Shown here in pieces: positions 43,681 through 51,714 of a stretch of DNA of 64,000 bases. How positions within the stretch are numbered: the stretch's first letter is position 1; every line of letters begins with the position of its first letter. A program made the position numbers and the translations under genes. Origin of the DNA: Microbacterium terregens (GTDB lineage Bacteria > Actinomycetota > Actinomycetes > Actinomycetales > Microbacteriaceae); the NCBI RefSeq assembly GCF_039534975.1, contig NZ_BAAAWH010000001.1, forward strand, positions 2,046,001 to 2,110,000. The letters are read 5' to 3'. Under the pieces are notes generated by a model, which was given only the letters and a program-made list of their open reading frames with translations, made no database searches and was not told the DNA's origin.

Positions 43681-45360
43681 TCAGTGCCGCGCGACGATGG
43701 CGGCGGCATCCGTCCCTCGCGGAAGGTTGCCGTACTGCGCCGCCCGGTCCTCCCCCAGGCGCGCGGCGAGGAACGCTTCGGCAGCCACCGAGGGCGCGTG
43801 GCGCAGCATGAGGGACCCCTGCAGCGCCAGGGCGAGATTCTCGCTGAGCCGACGCGCCTGGGCCTGAGCTTCGTCGATCTCCGCCCCGGCGATCTCGTCC
43901 ATCATGCTCAGGGTGCGCGCGACGTGCCCGTCGAGGAGTGCAGAGGCGCCCGCTGTCGTGTCCAGCTCGGCGGCGAACGCGGCCGCCGACTCCGGATCGC
44001 GGGTCAACGCGCGCAGCACGTCCAGGGCGATCACGTTGCCGGAGCCCTCCCAGATCGCCATCACCGGTTGTTCCCGGTAGCGGCGCGCGAGCGGGAAGCT
44101 CTCCGAGTATCCGTTCCCACCGAGGCACTCCAGCGCCTCGTACGCGTGGTGCGGCCCGCGCTTGGTCACCCAGTACTTCGACACGGGTGTCGCGAGGCGA
44201 CGCAACGCGACATCGGCGTCGGATGCGTCCGCGCTGAACGCCTGCGCCAGCCGCAGGCCCGTCAGCATGGCGGCCTCTGATTCGAGGGCGAGATCGGCGA
44301 GCACCGAGGTCATCGCGGCCTGATCGACCAAGAGCTTGCCGAAGGCCGAGCGCCCGCGCGCATGCCAGGTCGCCTCCGCGACCGCCTGACGCATTCCCGC
44401 GGCAGTGCCCAGCACGCAGTCCAGCCGCGTCCGCTGCACCATCTCGATGATCGTGTGGATGCCGCGCCCCGGCTCGCCCAGGACCATCCCGATCGTCCCG
44501 TCGAACTCCACCTCGGCTGACGCGTTGGATCGGTTGCCGAGCTTGTCCTTGAGGCGCTGGATGCGGAACACGTTGCGCATTCCGCGCTGCAGCAGGCGTG
44601 GCACGAAGAGACAGCTCAACCCCTCTTCGACGTTGCCGCGCCGCGTCTGCGCGAGCACCAGGAACCCGTCGGACATCGGGGCGGAACAGAACCACTTGTG
44701 CCCGGTGAGCTGGTACGCATGTCCACCCATCGCCTCGCCCACGGTGCTTCCCGCCCGGACGTCCGAGCCGCCCTGCTTCTCGGTCATCGCCATGCCGATC
44801 AGCGCACTGCTCTTCTCGTCGTTGGGAAGCAGACGAGGCTCGTAGTCGCGGGAGTACAGCCGCGGCAGCCACGCATCGGCGACCCACGGCGACTCCTTTA
44901 TCGAGGCCACCGCGGCGTGCGTCATCGACACCGGGCAGGCGTGGCCCGGTTCCACTTGCGCGAACAGCATGAACATGGCCGCCCGCGCCACGTCGGCGCC
45001 CGGTTTCGGATCGGCCCACGCCGACGTGTGCGCCCCGCGGGCGACTGCTTCGGAGATCACCCGGTGGTACGACGGGTCGTACTCCACCTCGTCGAGCCGG
45101 AACCCCCACCGGTCGTGAGCATGAGCCACCGGCGTGTGCACATTGGCGAGGGTCGCATCACGCTGGAAGGACGGGGACCCGACCAGACCGCCGGCCTCGC
45201 GCAGCGACTCGTGCGCCCACGCTGCGCCGAACGCGGCGACCCCCTCGACCAAGGGAGCGTTCACGGCGTACTCGTTCACATCCGTGCGCACCGGCGGCTG
45301 ATTCTCGACGTAGTGCGTCGCGGCGCCGATCACGCGCTGCCCGCGGGCGACAGAGGTCAC
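43681..45360 (-). CDS. Acyl-CoA dehydrogenase family protein (AidB-like)
   Basis: A 559-residue flavoprotein of the acyl-CoA dehydrogenase superfamily, closest in layout to AidB (alkylation-response protein): N-terminal TDVNEYAVNAPL, MAMTEKQGGSDVRAGST, KWFCSAPMSDGFLVLAQT, ECLGGNGYSESFPLARRYREQPVMAIWEGSGNV split over the C-terminal half. E. coli AidB is induced by DNA methylation and binds DNA. The GTG start has GGAG about 7 nt upstream. It is distinct from beta-oxidation dehydrogenases by length. Confidence 0.87.
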   Translation of the reverse strand: MTSVARGQRVIGAATHYVENQPPVRTDVNEYAVNAPLVEGVAAFGAAWAHESLREAGGLVGSPSFQRDATLANVHTPVAHAHDRWGFRLDEVEYDPSYHRVISEAVARGAHTSAWADPKPGADVARAAMFMLFAQVEPGHACPVSMTHAAVASIKESPWVADAWLPRLYSRDYEPRLLPNDEKSSALIGMAMTEKQGGSDVRAGSTVGEAMGGHAYQLTGHKWFCSAPMSDGFLVLAQTRRGNVEEGLSCLFVPRLLQRGMRNVFRIQRLKDKLGNRSNASAEVEFDGTIGMVLGEPGRGIHTIIEMVQRTRLDCVLGTAAGMRQAVAEATWHARGRSAFGKLLVDQAAMTSVLADLALESEAAMLTGLRLAQAFSADASDADVALRRLATPVSKYWVTKRGPHHAYEALECLGGNGYSESFPLARRYREQPVMAIWEGSGNVIALDVLRALTRDPESAAAFAAELDTTAGASALLDGHVARTLSMMDEIAGAEIDEAQAQARRLSENLALALQGSLMLRHAPSVAAEAFLAARLGEDRAAQYGNLPRGTDAAAIVARH

Positions 45361-45434
45361 GGTTTCTCCAATCCCAGGTCGCCACCACGACGCCTGCCGG
45401 TCTCACCGTATCGGTCGTCCGCCCCGGTCATCCG

Positions 45435-46595
45435 TCAGGGTGCCGGGGCGAGCGGCAGGCTGATCAGCACGTCGTCGTCGGCGCGCGGCGTCCCCCGACC
45501 GTCGGTGTTGTTCGTCAGGAGCCACAGGCTGCCGTCGGGTGCGGCGATGACATCGCGCAGGCGGCCCTGCCCCTCCAACCCCACGGTCGGCGGATCGGCC
45601 GCATGCGACGGCGTGATGTCCACCACCCACAGGCGTTCACCACGCAGACCCGCGACGAACACGGTGTCCCCGACGGCCGCGATCCCGCTCGGGCTGGCCT
45701 CACTCGTCGTCCATGCGACGACGGGATCGGTGAACCGGGCGTCGCCGGCCTCGCCCTCCACGACCGGCCAGCCGTAGTTCGCGCCCGCGACGATGTGGTT
45801 GAGCTCGTCCCACGCGTTCTGCCCGAACTCGCTGGCCCACATCTCCCCGTCCGCCGTCCACGCCAGACCCTGGACGTTACGGTGACCGAGCGTCCACACC
45901 GCGTTGCCGAACGGATTGCCCGGCGCGGGCGCACCCTCGGGCGTCAGTCGCAGGATCTTCCCACCGAGCGCGTCGGGATCCTGCGCGGCATCCTGGTTCT
46001 GGGCGTCGCCCGTGCTGACGTACAGCAGTCCGTCCGGTCCGAAGGCGATGCGGCCCCCGTTGTGCGTGTTCGCGCGTCTGATTCCCGCGAACACGGTCTG
46101 TGCGTCGCCGAGACTCAGTGCACCGGCGTCGCCGAGCAGCGGCATCCGCACCACGCGATTGTCATCCGCCGCACCGTGATACGCGTAGAGCCAGCGTTCT
46201 CCCGACGCCTGGTCCCGCCACGACGCCAGTCCGTGCAGGCCGGACTCTCCACCCGAGACCACTCCGGGGACCACCCCTGCCGTGCGCAGTTCACCACCGG
46301 GGGTGAGCTCACGGACCGTGCCGCTGTCGCGCTCTGAGATGAGCACTCCGCCGGTGTCGAGGGCGACGATCGACCAGGGGGCGACCAGGCCGGTGGCCAG
46401 AGTCGTCGGGGCCCCGGCCGGCCGCCAGCGGGCCTGCGCAGCCGGAGTCGACACCGCCGTCGGCGAGGGCGTCGCGGTCGGCGAGGCAGCGCGAGTGGAC
46501 ACCGCCTCCTGCGGCACGGAGGGCGCGCAACCGGATGCCGTGATCGCAGCGGTGAGCAGGCACGCGAGGATCAGGGAGCGGCGGGAGCGTCTCAC
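45435..46595 (-). CDS. PQQ-dependent sugar dehydrogenase family lipoprotein
   Basis: A 386-residue beta-propeller protein of the GSDH (glucose/sorbosone dehydrogenase) family with lipoprotein signal ITASGC (Cys23), a Thr/Pro-rich spacer to about residue 55, then propeller repeats such as GLVAPWSIVALDTGGVLISE, NTHNGGRIAFGPDGLLYVS, LGHRNVQGLAW and ASEFGQNAWDELN. The cofactor may be PQQ, but no PQQ synthesis genes are in the window. The GTG start overlaps the VOC gene stop (GTGA). Confidence 0.87.
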   Translation of the reverse strand: MRRSRRSLILACLLTAAITASGCAPSVPQEAVSTRAASPTATPSPTAVSTPAAQARWRPAGAPTTLATGLVAPWSIVALDTGGVLISERDSGTVRELTPGGELRTAGVVPGVVSGGESGLHGLASWRDQASGERWLYAYHGAADDNRVVRMPLLGDAGALSLGDAQTVFAGIRRANTHNGGRIAFGPDGLLYVSTGDAQNQDAAQDPDALGGKILRLTPEGAPAPGNPFGNAVWTLGHRNVQGLAWTADGEMWASEFGQNAWDELNHIVAGANYGWPVVEGEAGDARFTDPVVAWTTSEASPSGIAAVGDTVFVAGLRGERLWVVDITPSHAADPPTVGLEGQGRLRDVIAAPDGSLWLLTNNTDGRGTPRADDDVLISLPLAPAP

Positions 46596-47068
46596 GGCCC
46601 GTCTGCGGCCGCCTCGAGCGCGGCGATGTCGATCCGGGTCATCCCGAGCATCGCCTGCACCGCGCGATGGGAGCGATCCGGGTCAGGGTCGCGAATGAGC
46701 TCGACCAGCCGATCGGGCACGATCTGCCACGACAAGCCCCACCGATCATTCAGCCACGCACACGGCTGCTCCTGCCCTCCGTCGGCCGTCAGTGCGTACC
46801 AGTACCGATCGACCTCCGCTTGATCTGCGCAGGAGACGAAGAGCGAGACGGCTTCGGTGAAGGGGAACTGCGGGCCGGCATCCATCGCGTAGTAATCCCG
46901 GCCCGCAAGGCGGAAGTGCGCGTGCATCACCTTGCCACCCATGCCCGGAACCTCGTCCGGGTACCTTCCGATCGACACGACCTCGGAATCGGGGATCAGC
47001 GCGGTGTAGAACTGGATCGCTGACTCGGCGTCGTCGTCGAACCAGAGGAATGGGATCACGTCGCTCAT
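46592..47068 (-). CDS. VOC superfamily protein (PhnB / 3-demethylubiquinone methyltransferase-like fold)
   Basis: A 158-residue protein with the PhnB-like glyoxalase/bleomycin-resistance fold: PFLWFDDDAESAIQFYTALI, KVMHAHFRLAGRDYYAMDAG and WGLSWQIVPDRL. The function of this subgroup is unknown; the methyltransferase name is historical. The ATG is preceded by a strong SD (GAGGAGG, 5 nt). It is translationally coupled to the sugar dehydrogenase gene. Confidence 0.88.
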   Translation of the reverse strand: MSDVIPFLWFDDDAESAIQFYTALIPDSEVVSIGRYPDEVPGMGGKVMHAHFRLAGRDYYAMDAGPQFPFTEAVSLFVSCADQAEVDRYWYALTADGGQEQPCAWLNDRWGLSWQIVPDRLVELIRDPDPDRSHRAVQAMLGMTRIDIAALEAAADGP

Positions 47069-47181
47069 TGGGGCCTCCTCGGATCGTTCCAGGCTCCCGC
47101 GCGAGGCGTGTGCGGTCAAGGGCCGAGGCCGGGGCAGGTCGCTTCGCGTCCCGGGCCCGACGTCCCGCGCAGATACGCAGA

Positions 47182-47204
47182 AAACCCCCGCTCAGCGAGG
47201 GTTT
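47182..47204 (-). terminator. Terminator of tRNA-Ala
   Basis: On the minus strand AAACCCTCGC-TGA-GCGGGGGTTT is a 10-bp stem followed by TTCT, 7 bp after the tRNA CCA end. Confidence 0.8.
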
Positions 47205-47210
47205 CTGCCT

Positions 47211-47286
47211 TGGTGGACCTGAGGGGACTCGAACCCCTGACCCCCTGCATGCCATGCAGGTGCGCTACCAGCTGCGCCACAGGCCC
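47211..47286 (-). tRNA. tRNA-Ala (GGC anticodon)
   Basis: A 76-nt cloverleaf with acceptor stem GGGCCTG / CAGGTCC, discriminator A and encoded CCA. The anticodon stem is CCTGC/GCAGG with loop ATGGCAT, giving anticodon GGC (alanine). The T-loop reads GTTCGAGTC. It is followed by its own terminator. Confidence 0.96.
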
Positions 47287-47625
47287 GAAACGCTCAGGCA
47301 TGTCCCAAAAACCCCGGAAACTCGCCCTTCGGCTTCACTCCGGTGGTGGTGCGGACCAGCATACGCGACGGGGCTTCGAGGCTTCTTGACGCTCCTAACG
47401 CGATCTCGACGTATCTGAACTGTCGACTAAATGACTACATCTCAAGTGCACCTCCACCACGGGCTATCGCACGATGGCTCACCACGTCCACGACGTGACA
47501 CCCGAGCCGGGAGACTGCACCAGCCCAGGGGACGTCACCATGGTGTGGGTCCCCGACTGGGCGGACCCACACGTTGGTCAGGTCGCTGAACGGGCGTTGC
47601 GCGGAGGTCGCGGGACGCCGCACCG
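47287..47625. other. Gap between tRNA-Ala and the alkD-like remnant
   Basis: No convincing gene. A minus-strand TATGCT (47358-47363) could be the tRNA -10. A perfect 10-bp inverted repeat with a 10-nt loop (47543-47552 and 47563-47572) lies 53 bp downstream of the truncated alkD-like frame. This gap is where core synteny gives way to accessory DNA. Confidence 0.5.
47543..47572. repeat. Perfect 10-bp inverted repeat
   Basis: GTGTGGGTCC and GGACCCACAC with a 10-nt loop. It may be a terminator for the alkD-like gene or the end of a lost element; there is no T-run on either side. Confidence 0.45.
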
Positions 47626-48102
47626 TCACAGCAGGGCGGCGGCTACCCGCAGCCCCTCGGCCTCCGCTGTGGTCCAGCGGGTGACGATGCGTCGGGCGCG
47701 ATCGGCTTCTGTGCCTGTCAGGCGGGCGAGCAGGGGTCGTACCACGTCGAGGGTGAGTGGCTCGATGAGACTGGGCAAGCGGGCATCCCGGAGAAACCCC
47801 TCGATGCGGGTGAGGTCCTTGCCGGTGAGCGCGTCGACCTGCCCCTGCAACAGCACGATCGCCGCAAAGCGACGCTCGAAGACGGGCGCCGCCCACAGCT
47901 CCGATGCGAGTGCGGTGATCTCGTCGTGGTGGAGGTCTCGATGGCGCCGAAGCGCGTCGCGGACGGTACCGCGGACCGCGCCGACCGATGTGCCGTACAC
48001 GCGCAGGCCGCCCGCCGATGCGTCACCGTCCGCCCAGGTGCGCCACTCCGACGCCTCGGCCCGCAGCGTGCGGTCGATGAAGGCGGCGGCGGAGGACTCC
48101 AC
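47626..48102 (-). pseudogene. C-terminally truncated AlkD-like DNA alkylation repair protein
   Basis: A 158-residue frame similar in pattern to AlkD-type HEAT-repeat DNA glycosylases: YGTSVGAVRGTVRD, LASELWAAPVFERRFAAIVLLQ and FLRDARLPSLIEPLTLDVV. Full-length members run to about 220-240 residues; here the frame stops after EGLRVAAALL and neither other frame downstream continues the family. The Asp and Trp/Arg residues of the missing repeats would be needed for alkylated-base binding. The GTG (VESSAAAFIDRTL) is preferred; an ATG 15 codons upstream exists. Likely a decayed gene. Confidence 0.6.
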
Positions 48103-48308
48103 AGCTCTATCTTCCGCCCCCACGCGGGAACGAGCATCCCGCCACATGCGATGGAGGATCGGGCACCGCGTGAATGCGGCTCCATTGCGTGTGTGGCTGA
48201 AGCGCGGTGTTTCAACCTCCGAAGCAGCCTCTCAACGGCGCGACAGTCCTGTCCTCGTGCGACGCCGGGGATCCGCCTGGGTGTGGCAGCAGCCGGACCA
48301 GATCACGG

Positions 48309-48608
48309 TCATGAGACGCGGTCGGGGTCTGTTGCGTGCCGCGCCAGGTGGTCGCCGCGAGTTTGGCCCGTGGTCGAAACATCGTCGATCGCGTCGAGCG
48401 CACTATCCAGGTCTGGGAATCTACCCGGCACCGATATCGCGCCGCGGAGCCAGATGACATCAACGTCATCGTCGCGTGCTTCGACGAAGGCCACCACGTG
48501 CAGAGGGTCATCTTCCGGGACGCTCGCGTCGCTCACTCGCCACGAGTTCTCCCCCACAGGAATCGCCTCAAGATGGCCGTGTTCGAGCCCAGCGATCACC
48601 TCACCCAT
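48309..48608 (-). CDS. Hypothetical protein, about 99 aa
   Basis: An acidic, coding-looking frame (GHLEAIPVGENSWRVSDA, HVVAFVEARDDDVDVIWLRG) with alternating beta-strand character and no recognised domain. GAGAGGAG abuts the ATG; the GTG three codons later has better SD spacing. An in-frame TGA stands three codons upstream of the ATG, and beyond it the same frame still reads protein-like (LRRAAGVIDLYDEQA). The gene may therefore be the 3' part of a longer one broken by a nonsense change. Confidence 0.5.
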   Translation of the reverse strand: MGEVIAGLEHGHLEAIPVGENSWRVSDASVPEDDPLHVVAFVEARDDDVDVIWLRGAISVPGRFPDLDSALDAIDDVSTTGQTRGDHLARHATDPDRVS

Positions 48609-48992
48609 CTCCTCTCAGGCTTGCTCGTCGTACAGATCGATGACCCCCGCAGCCCGTCGGAGGGTAGCGCTTCTGAGCCATCCTTCGCCGACAGAGTCTT
48701 CCGCGCAGGACTCGGGTCCGCACGGGCATTGACAGCAGGTGCACGGCGAGTTATCACCCTCGATGCGGGAGTGGCAGGGCACTACCCAGGGGTCGGCGCC
48801 CCGTTGGCGGGGCTCGGCGCAGCGTCCGTGTCCGGTTGCGAATAGTGGTGTGGTCGCGGCGTCGTACCGCGGGTGTGATCGGTGTCGTGTAGACGTGATC
48901 AGTTAGCGGAGACCCGCGATCTCGTCAATCCCCGCGACCCGTCCCGGACAGCGCGGCATCCTGGATCGTGACAAGAGACGGGAGATCAGGAC
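48609..48992. other. Intergenic region upstream of the SDR gene
   Basis: Apart from the protein-like extension of the preceding frame (about 48615-48720, minus strand), I see no gene. The 3' part should hold the SDR promoter; candidates such as TAGACG near 48890 are weak. No repeats of note. Confidence 0.4.
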
Positions 48993-49889
48993 ATGTCGCG
49001 CGACCAGTACACCTTCACCAACCCTGCCGAGCTGTACTCGGGCCTCGAGCCCAAGAAGCAGCATCAGCCTGAGCCCGGCCTCGACGCGGAGCTCGAGCCC
49101 AAGGCGGACCTCGGCGAGGAGACCTACCGTGGCACAGGTCGCTTGAGCGGGCGCAAGGCGCTGATCACAGGGGCGGACTCGGGAATCGGCGCTGCGACGG
49201 CGATCGCTTTCGCTCGCGAGGGTGCGGACGTGGCGATGTCGTACCTGCCAGCCGAGGAGGTGGACGCGCAGCGGATCGCGCAGATCCTGGAGGATGCCGG
49301 AGCGAAGGCGCTAAAGCTGCCGGGAGATCTTCGAGACGCGGACTACTGCCGTGACCTGGTCGAGAGGGCGGTGGATGGTCTGGGCGGCCTGGACATCTTG
49401 GTCAACAACGGTGGGAAGCAGGTCTACAACGAGGATCTCGCGAGCCTTGACGACGAGCAGTTCGACGACACGTTCAAGACGAACGTGTACGCGATGTTCT
49501 GGGTCACGAAGGCCGCGCTCCCCCATCTGTCCGCCGGGTCGACCATCATCAACACGACCTCCGTGCAGGCATATAAGCCGTCGGAGATCCTCGTGGACTA
49601 TGCCTCGACGAAGGCGACGATCAACGCATTCACGAAGGCGCTTGCGCAGCAGCTGGCGCCGAAGGGAATCCGCGTCAATGCCGTCGCACCCGGGCCGATC
49701 TGGACACCGCTGCAGGTGAGCGACGGACAGCCGCAGGAGAAGATCGCTGAGTTCGGACAACAGACGCCGCTCGGTCGCGCCGGCCAGCCTGCCGAACTCG
49801 CCCCGGCGTACGTGTTCCTCGCGTCAGCGGAATCGAGCTACGTGATCGGCGAGACGCTCAATGTGAATGGGGGCACGCCGACTCCCTGA
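48993..49889 (+). CDS. SDR family oxidoreductase (YghA/YhdF type)
   Basis: A 298-residue short-chain dehydrogenase with the longer N-terminal extension (TFTNPAELYSG ... YRGTGRLSGRKALITG) typical of the YghA/stress-linked subgroup. The cofactor motif TGADSGIG and catalytic DYASTKA (Tyr-x3-Lys) are intact. The usual NNAG reads VNNGGKQ. Substrate unknown. The start MSRDQYTF has a modest SD (GGAGATCAGGAC). It resembles genes often found with general stress loci. Confidence 0.9.
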   Translation: MSRDQYTFTNPAELYSGLEPKKQHQPEPGLDAELEPKADLGEETYRGTGRLSGRKALITGADSGIGAATAIAFAREGADVAMSYLPAEEVDAQRIAQILEDAGAKALKLPGDLRDADYCRDLVERAVDGLGGLDILVNNGGKQVYNEDLASLDDEQFDDTFKTNVYAMFWVTKAALPHLSAGSTIINTTSVQAYKPSEILVDYASTKATINAFTKALAQQLAPKGIRVNAVAPGPIWTPLQVSDGQPQEKIAEFGQQTPLGRAGQPAELAPAYVFLASAESSYVIGETLNVNGGTPTP

Positions 49890-49937
49890 GCCCGCGGTGG
49901 ATCGAAGCGCGCCGACGAGGGCGTGCTTCCCGTGCAG

Positions 49938-50588
49938 TCAGCCCGGTCGGTAGGGCCGAACCGTCTTGGCCGCGCCCCACAGGGACCCGATGTTGATCCA
50001 GTCGGGGTATTCGGAGAGCATCTGCCGGCGGCTTGAGAGACTTGGGTCCCTCCAGCACGTCGATCCAGGATGCGCGGCTCTGCGGGGTCGACTCGGCTCG
50101 CCGACCTGACTCGGCGGCCGCAAGCCAGGGCGGTCGCCCACAACAGTCGACCACATCACAATCGGGCCCCCGTCGGTGTCGAGCTGCTCAAGTGTAATGA
50201 TCGGCGAACCGACCGGGACACGAAGAGCCCTCGCAAGAGGGGACGGTGCGCCGCCCTTAGTCCAACTGAGCAAGGTCTGTGTTGCACGGGAGTCCCGCCT
50301 ATTCTTGCCCGAGGTCCGGAAGGTGTTCGCGTCGTGCACGAACTGTCGACCCACAGGTCTCGTACCCGCGCCGGGCCGACGCTCGAGCAGGCCTTCGCTA
50401 ACGAGCAATCGCACTGCCTCGCGAATGACGTTGCGGCCGGCGGCGAATTCACGCATAAGCGTCGAGTCGTCGGGGAATGGGACGTCCTCATTCCACACCC
50501 CATCGACCAACGACACACGCAGAGCGTCGCGTATCCAGCGGGCCTTGTCCTGCCGGCGAGTCCAGGCGTCGGTAGCGGTAGGGATCAC
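49938..50588 (-). CDS. GntR family transcriptional regulator, C-terminal part degenerate
   Basis: A 216-residue frame with a clear GntR winged helix (STLMREFAAGRNVIREAVRLLVSEGLLERRPGAGT split over residues 43-77) and the start of a UTRA-like effector domain (SPIITLEQLDTDGGPIVMW). After about residue 152 it becomes Pro/Arg/Ser-rich and unlike the family, while another frame of the same strand reads more like protein for about 100 nt, so frameshifts are possible. The GTG start overlaps the stop of a 19-codon leader ORF (GTGA). Confidence 0.6.
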   Translation of the reverse strand: MIPTATDAWTRRQDKARWIRDALRVSLVDGVWNEDVPFPDDSTLMREFAAGRNVIREAVRLLVSEGLLERRPGAGTRPVGRQFVHDANTFRTSGKNRRDSRATQTLLSWTKGGAPSPLARALRVPVGSPIITLEQLDTDGGPIVMWSTVVGDRPGLRPPSQVGEPSRPRRAAHPGSTCWRDPSLSSRRQMLSEYPDWINIGSLWGAAKTVRPYRPG

Positions 50589-50644
50589 TGCCCGGGAGTC
50601 CTGCCGAACAACACGTCCAGGAACGTATCCCCCATGTCTTCCAT
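50585..50644 (-). CDS. 19-codon leaderless ORF overlapping the GntR start
   Basis: MEDMGDTFLDVLFGRTPGQ, with TAGAGT (50651-50656) 6 nt before its ATG and its TGA overlapping the GntR GTG by GTGA. The arrangement suggests that translation of the small ORF feeds the regulator gene. No homologue is known to me. Confidence 0.45.
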   Translation of the reverse strand: MEDMGDTFLDVLFGRTPGQ

Positions 50645-50779
50645 CCCGCGACTCTATTCGCCCCGGTGAATATCAATCACACTCGCTCGAGAACCGCGTG
50701 CGTCCTTCAATGCCCGCACCGCGGCCCTTCGCGAGGCAACTGTCGACGATGGCGCGAGCATTGTCCGGGCAAGGATCAA

Positions 50780-50825
50780 AATTGAGGGCACGACTAGCCA
50801 CCCCATGGAATTGAGGGTCGGCTAG
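50780..50825 (+). repeat. Short direct repeat around a promoter
   Basis: AATTGAGGGCACGACTAG (50780-50797) and AATTGAGGGTCGGCTAG (50809-50825). The TAG of the second copy begins the -10 box (TAGTGT) of the next gene. It could be a duplicated operator. Confidence 0.35.
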
Positions 50826-50834
50826 TGTCGGCTC

Positions 50835-51299
50835 ATGTCGGACGCCGGACCCTACAAGTACGCGACGCGCATTGTCCGAGTGTTTCACGACTACGCGGAG
50901 TCGGTCATATGGTTCCCGGACCCGGTCCTCTACGAGGACTCTCGACTCACCACCGATCTGGTTGATGGGCTGCGATCGTGGGATGCCCAGTACTATTCAG
51001 AGCTCACTGATGACTTCAGGTGGCGCTCGCTCGATGCGCTGCACAGCTTCAATAGAGACGGACTGGAGTTGGCGCGGCGAGTAGCGGTCGAGATCGGCTC
51101 GTCTTTTGGCGTGGAGTACAGGTCGTTCGAAAACGGCGTGGTAGCTGAGCTGCGAAGTGACCAACCAGCTATCAATCCGGATGCCGAGGGGGCGTTTCAG
51201 AAGCGAGCTCAAGAAGCGCAGGAAGAGTGGGCAGCCATTCGAGCTCGAGCGGTCGCGAATCCGGCGGCGCAAGCCGGCCGATGGGGACTTGCACCATAA
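50835..51299 (+). CDS. Hypothetical protein, 154 aa
   Basis: No family recognised. The protein is acidic with aromatic-rich N-terminal half (FHDYAESVIWFPDPVLYED, WDAQYYSELTDDFRWR) and a helical Ala/Glu-rich C-terminus; no signal peptide or membrane helix. TAGTGT lies 6 nt before the ATG. Base composition is lower in GC than the core genes, and it is flanked by a degenerate GntR gene and an IS3 remnant. Size, acidity and location are like immunity-type proteins, but no toxin is adjacent. Confidence 0.65.
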   Translation: MSDAGPYKYATRIVRVFHDYAESVIWFPDPVLYEDSRLTTDLVDGLRSWDAQYYSELTDDFRWRSLDALHSFNRDGLELARRVAVEIGSSFGVEYRSFENGVVAELRSDQPAINPDAEGAFQKRAQEAQEEWAAIRARAVANPAAQAGRWGLAP

Positions 51300-51368
51300 T
51301 TCCGCGCGAGTCCCTCATACCTACGGCACGACCTCAGGAGGATCCCGCGAGCAAGGCATGTCGCTCGT

Positions 51369-51545
51369 TGAAAGTGGATGCGTCGCGTTGACATTGACGA
51401 AGGCGCAAAGCCCGGCTCGAGCCGGATCGAGGGCGCCGAGCTGCGAGAGGCGCGCAGCGCATCCGGCTGCTCGAGCAGGAGCACGAGGTCCTGCGGCGAG
51501 CTGCGGCCTATCTGTCGCAGGCGAATCTGCCGGGAGAGGACGCTT
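51369..51545 (+). pseudogene. IS3-family orfA fragment, frameshifted
   Basis: Two overlapping frames reconstruct the C-terminal half of an IS3-family OrfA: KWMRRVDIDEGAKPG then, after a one-base deletion near 51455, RIRLLEQEHEVLRRAAAYLS followed by QANLPG. The second piece is the leucine-zipper end of OrfA in actinobacterial IS3 elements. No orfB, terminal inverted repeats or N-terminal HTH remain. Confidence 0.75.
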
Positions 51546-51583
51546 CCATGCCTGCGTGTCAAGCGAGGCGGGTGCGTAGTTCG

Positions 51584-51643
51584 GCCCGCGAGAAGGATGT
51601 CGTGGCTGGACCGCAGGCCGACGTATCCGACGATTCCACATAT
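51584..51643 (-). pseudogene. Fragment resembling the 5' end of glmS
   Basis: Twenty codons read ATA then CGIVGYVGLRSSHDILLAG. GlmS (glucosamine-6-phosphate synthase) begins MCGIVGYVG, with Cys2 as glutaminase nucleophile. Here the ATG position is ATA and similarity ends after LLAG. It lies 38 bp from the IS3 remnant on the opposite strand, so it looks like a piece of foreign or displaced glmS left by recombination. Confidence 0.6.
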
Positions 51644-51714
51644 AGGTTCGCGCGTATCGTCCGCGACCCTGATGAAGCGTCGCGCGCCCCTTGTGCAGTA
51701 CCCGGCAACGCCAT

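Noticed and set aside
47211..47625. tRNA-Ala as an integration site for the accessory region
   Set aside because: The tRNA 3' end faces the core side, no integrase gene is present and no second copy of the tRNA 3' end was seen.
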